From Erythrobacter donghaensis (GTDB lineage: Bacteria; Pseudomonadota; Alphaproteobacteria; Sphingomonadales; Sphingomonadaceae), in the NCBI RefSeq assembly GCF_001557325.1, contig NZ_LSJS01000218.1:1-15731 (forward strand): a stretch of 15,731 nucleotides of DNA, given 5' to 3'. The notes under the pieces are model-generated. The model was not told the DNA's origin and ran no database searches. It saw only the letters and a list, made by a program, of their open reading frames with translations. This document shows positions 14,310 through 15,731 of the stretch, in pieces. The number at the start of each line of letters is the position of its first letter. The stretch's first letter is position 1. A program made the position numbers and the translations under genes.

Positions 14310-15350
14310 ATGATTCCCCGCTTCCTTCCCGCCGCCGCGCTTGCTCTGACCGCGCTGGCCGCGCCGCCCGCCTCGGTGCCCGCGACCGCGCAGGCGAGTG
14401 CCGACGGGATCCCCTTCGACGCCTATCTCGAGCTGCTCAAGGCCCGCGCCCGGGCCGAGGGCGTGCGCGAGGAGACGCTCGAGCGCATGACCGCCGGGCT
14501 CACCCCCAATCCGCGGGTGATCGCGCTCGACAACAACCAGCCCGGCAGCGCCACCACCCGCGGCTATCCGCCGATGTCGGACTACATCCGCACCCATGTC
14601 GATGCGGCGCGGATCGGCGGGGGACGCGCTGTCTATGCCCAGCACCAGGGCACCCTTGCCGCGATCGAGGCGCGCTACGGCGTGCCCGCGCCGATCATCC
14701 TCGCGATCTTCGGCCACGAGACCAGCTATGGCCGCGTGAAGGGCGACTTCGACCTTGCGCGCAGCCTCGCCACCCTCGCCTGGGAAGGCCGCCGCCGCGA
14801 GCTCTTCGCGGGCGAGTTCGTGGCGCTGATGAAGATCGCCGAGAAGGGCTTCGCGCGCGAACAACTGGTCGGCTCCTACGCCGGCGCCTTCGGCAATCCG
14901 CAGTTCCTCCCGAGCGTCTACCTGCGCCTTGCGACCGACGGCGACGGGGACGGGCGTGCCGACATCTTCGCCAACCGCGCGGACACCTTCGCCTCGATCG
15001 CCAACTATTTCCGCGACGCCGGATGGCGGCCGGGCGAGCCCTGGGGGGTGGCCGCCGCAGTGCCGCCGGGCTTCGACGCCGCCGCCTACCGCACCCGGCT
15101 CGTCTCGCCGGTCTGCCCGCGCGTGCACGAGCGGCTCAGCCGCTGGATGACCGTCGCCGAATGGCGCGCGGCCGGGATCGAGCCGCTGCGCCCGCTCGGC
15201 GACAATGTCATGACCGCCTTCTTCCAGCCCGACGGCCCCGGCACCCGGGCGTGGCTGCTGACCGGCAACTACCGTGCGATCCTCGAATACAACTGCTCGA
15301 GCTATTACGCGATGAGCGTCGGGCTTCTGGCTGACGAAATCGTGAACTGA
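14310..15350 (+). CDS. Lytic murein transglycosylase, MltB family
   Basis: 346 aa from ATG 14310. The upstream frame is open to 14139 but crosses tRNA-derived sequence, and the N-terminus from 14310 is a proper signal peptide (MIPRFLPAAALALTALAAPP, then ATAQA before mature ADGIPF). There is no lipobox, so a soluble periplasmic form is expected. MltB-type enzymes cleave the glycan strand to 1,6-anhydro-muropeptides. The catalytic Glu is E137 in ILAIFGHETSYG. Other family features are the SYAGAFGNPQFLPSVYLRLA segment and the calcium-binding-like loop DGDGDGRADIF (210-220), then FASIANYFRDAGWRPGEPWG. The C-terminal NYRAILEYNCSSYYAMSVG is also family-typical. No recognisable peptidoglycan-binding repeat is present. 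No strong ribosome site is seen. The next gene, also for peptidoglycan, begins 53 bases downstream. Confidence 0.93.
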   Translation: MIPRFLPAAALALTALAAPPASVPATAQASADGIPFDAYLELLKARARAEGVREETLERMTAGLTPNPRVIALDNNQPGSATTRGYPPMSDYIRTHVDAARIGGGRAVYAQHQGTLAAIEARYGVPAPIILAIFGHETSYGRVKGDFDLARSLATLAWEGRRRELFAGEFVALMKIAEKGFAREQLVGSYAGAFGNPQFLPSVYLRLATDGDGDGRADIFANRADTFASIANYFRDAGWRPGEPWGVAAAVPPGFDAAAYRTRLVSPVCPRVHERLSRWMTVAEWRAAGIEPLRPLGDNVMTAFFQPDGPGTRAWLLTGNYRAILEYNCSSYYAMSVGLLADEIVN

Positions 15351-15362
15351 GGCTGCCGCCCG

Positions 15363-15380
15363 CCTCGCCAAGCGGCGAGG
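15363..15380. other. Perfect 7-bp hairpin between transglycosylase and carboxypeptidase genes
   Basis: CCTCGCC, loop AAGC, GGCGAGG. It begins 12 bases after the transglycosylase stop but has no following T-run, so it is not a classical intrinsic terminator; it may be an attenuator or a 3'-end stabiliser. Confidence 0.35.
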
Positions 15381-15403
15381 GGGCCGATATAGCCCGAGGC
15401 GTG

Positions 15404-15731
15404 ATGCTTTCCCGATTGCTGCCGCTTGCCCTGACGCTGCTCGCCCTTGTCGCAGGGATGCCCGCCCGCGCGATGCTGCCCGATGCGGGGCTCCTGCTCC
15501 CCCCGGTGCTGCCCGCCGTCCCCACCGCCGCCGAGGCGCCGGTCGCGCTGCTGGTGGACCTGGGGAGCGGACAGGTGCTCCATGCCCGCCGCCCCGATGC
15601 GCGCTTCATGCCCGCCTCGGTCACCAAGGTGATGACGCTCTACCTCGCCTTCGAGCTGATCTCCCAGCGCCGGCTCGATCCCGCGCAGGTCTTCACCATG
15701 AGCCCTGCCATCGCGCGCGACTGGCGGCGGG
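15404..15731 (+). CDS. D-alanyl-D-alanine carboxypeptidase (PBP5/peptidase S11 family), 3' end cut by the window
   Basis: 109 complete codons are visible from ATG 15404; an adjacent GTG at 15401 is an alternative, but GAGG at 15396-15399 suits the ATG better. The N-terminus is a signal peptide (MLSRLLPLALTLLALVAGMP then ARA). The domain then opens as in PBP5-type enzymes (APVALLVDLGSGQVLHARRP). The active-site SxxK motif is at S72-K75 (MPASVTKVMTLYLAFELI). The SxN and KTG motifs would lie beyond the window. These periplasmic, membrane-attached enzymes remove the terminal D-Ala from peptidoglycan stem peptides. With the transglycosylase just upstream on the same strand, it forms a cell-wall remodelling pair. 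Confidence 0.93.
   Translation, partial: MLSRLLPLALTLLALVAGMPARAMLPDAGLLLPPVLPAVPTAAEAPVALLVDLGSGQVLHARRPDARFMPASVTKVMTLYLAFELISQRRLDPAQVFTMSPAIARDWRR

Overview
The window is about two-thirds G+C and almost fully coding, with short intergenic gaps and many ATGA, GTGA and TGATG start/stop overlaps. Gene content points to an alphaproteobacterium, most likely Sphingomonadales and perhaps Erythrobacteraceae. The pointers are a DUF4170 protein, an Ala/Pro-rich pyruvate dehydrogenase E2 in an operon with E3, a carB-greA pair, and a G/C-run palindromic repeat of a kind I associate with sphingomonads. A perfect 16-bp parS site (2155-2170) marks the replicon as a ParABS chromosome and suggests a position in the origin half. 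The lineage call is inference from gene content, not from a marker-gene tree.

Layout. 1-1327: three overlapping genes for small membrane proteins (holin-X-like, acidic-tailed, DUF883/YqjD-like). 1411-2133: a DUF4170 protein and a GNAT acetyltransferase. 2134-2216: a convergent gap holding parS. 2217-7289, minus strand, read right to left: a secreted protein of unknown function, an 86-aa Cys-rich protein, carB, greA and a 95-aa membrane protein. 7278-7372: a double-hairpin palindromic repeat. 7379-8501: the 3' half of rnr (RNase R), with no cold-shock domains and no catalytic Asp cluster. 8512-8964: a universal stress protein on the minus strand. 9114-13844: a tight plus-strand operon of pdhC (E2), an A+T-richer membrane protein gene, a YciA-like acyl-CoA thioesterase, lpdA (E3) and a SAM methyltransferase. 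13845-14309: a tRNA-Ser(UGA) locus flanked by a truncated second 5' half with its own promoter-like block and by a copy of the tRNA 3' end. 14310-15350: an MltB-family lytic transglycosylase. 15404-end: the start of a PBP5-type D-Ala-D-Ala carboxypeptidase.

How the genes fit together. Most of the window is housekeeping: carbamoyl phosphate for pyrimidines and arginine, transcript-cleavage rescue of RNA polymerase, the E2 and E3 parts of pyruvate dehydrogenase beside a thioesterase that could recycle CoA, and two consecutive peptidoglycan-modifying enzymes. The departures from this are the main points of interest. At about 7278-7395 a palindromic repeat sits exactly where two divergent genes both lose their 5' ends, so this is either a rearrangement scar or an assembly misjoin. 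A gene of foreign composition is translationally coupled into the E2-E3 operon. The E2 carries two E3-binding domains. Partial tRNA-Ser copies lie on both sides of the intact tRNA gene. I found no CRISPR array, insertion sequence or defence system, and nothing I would call a wholly new system.
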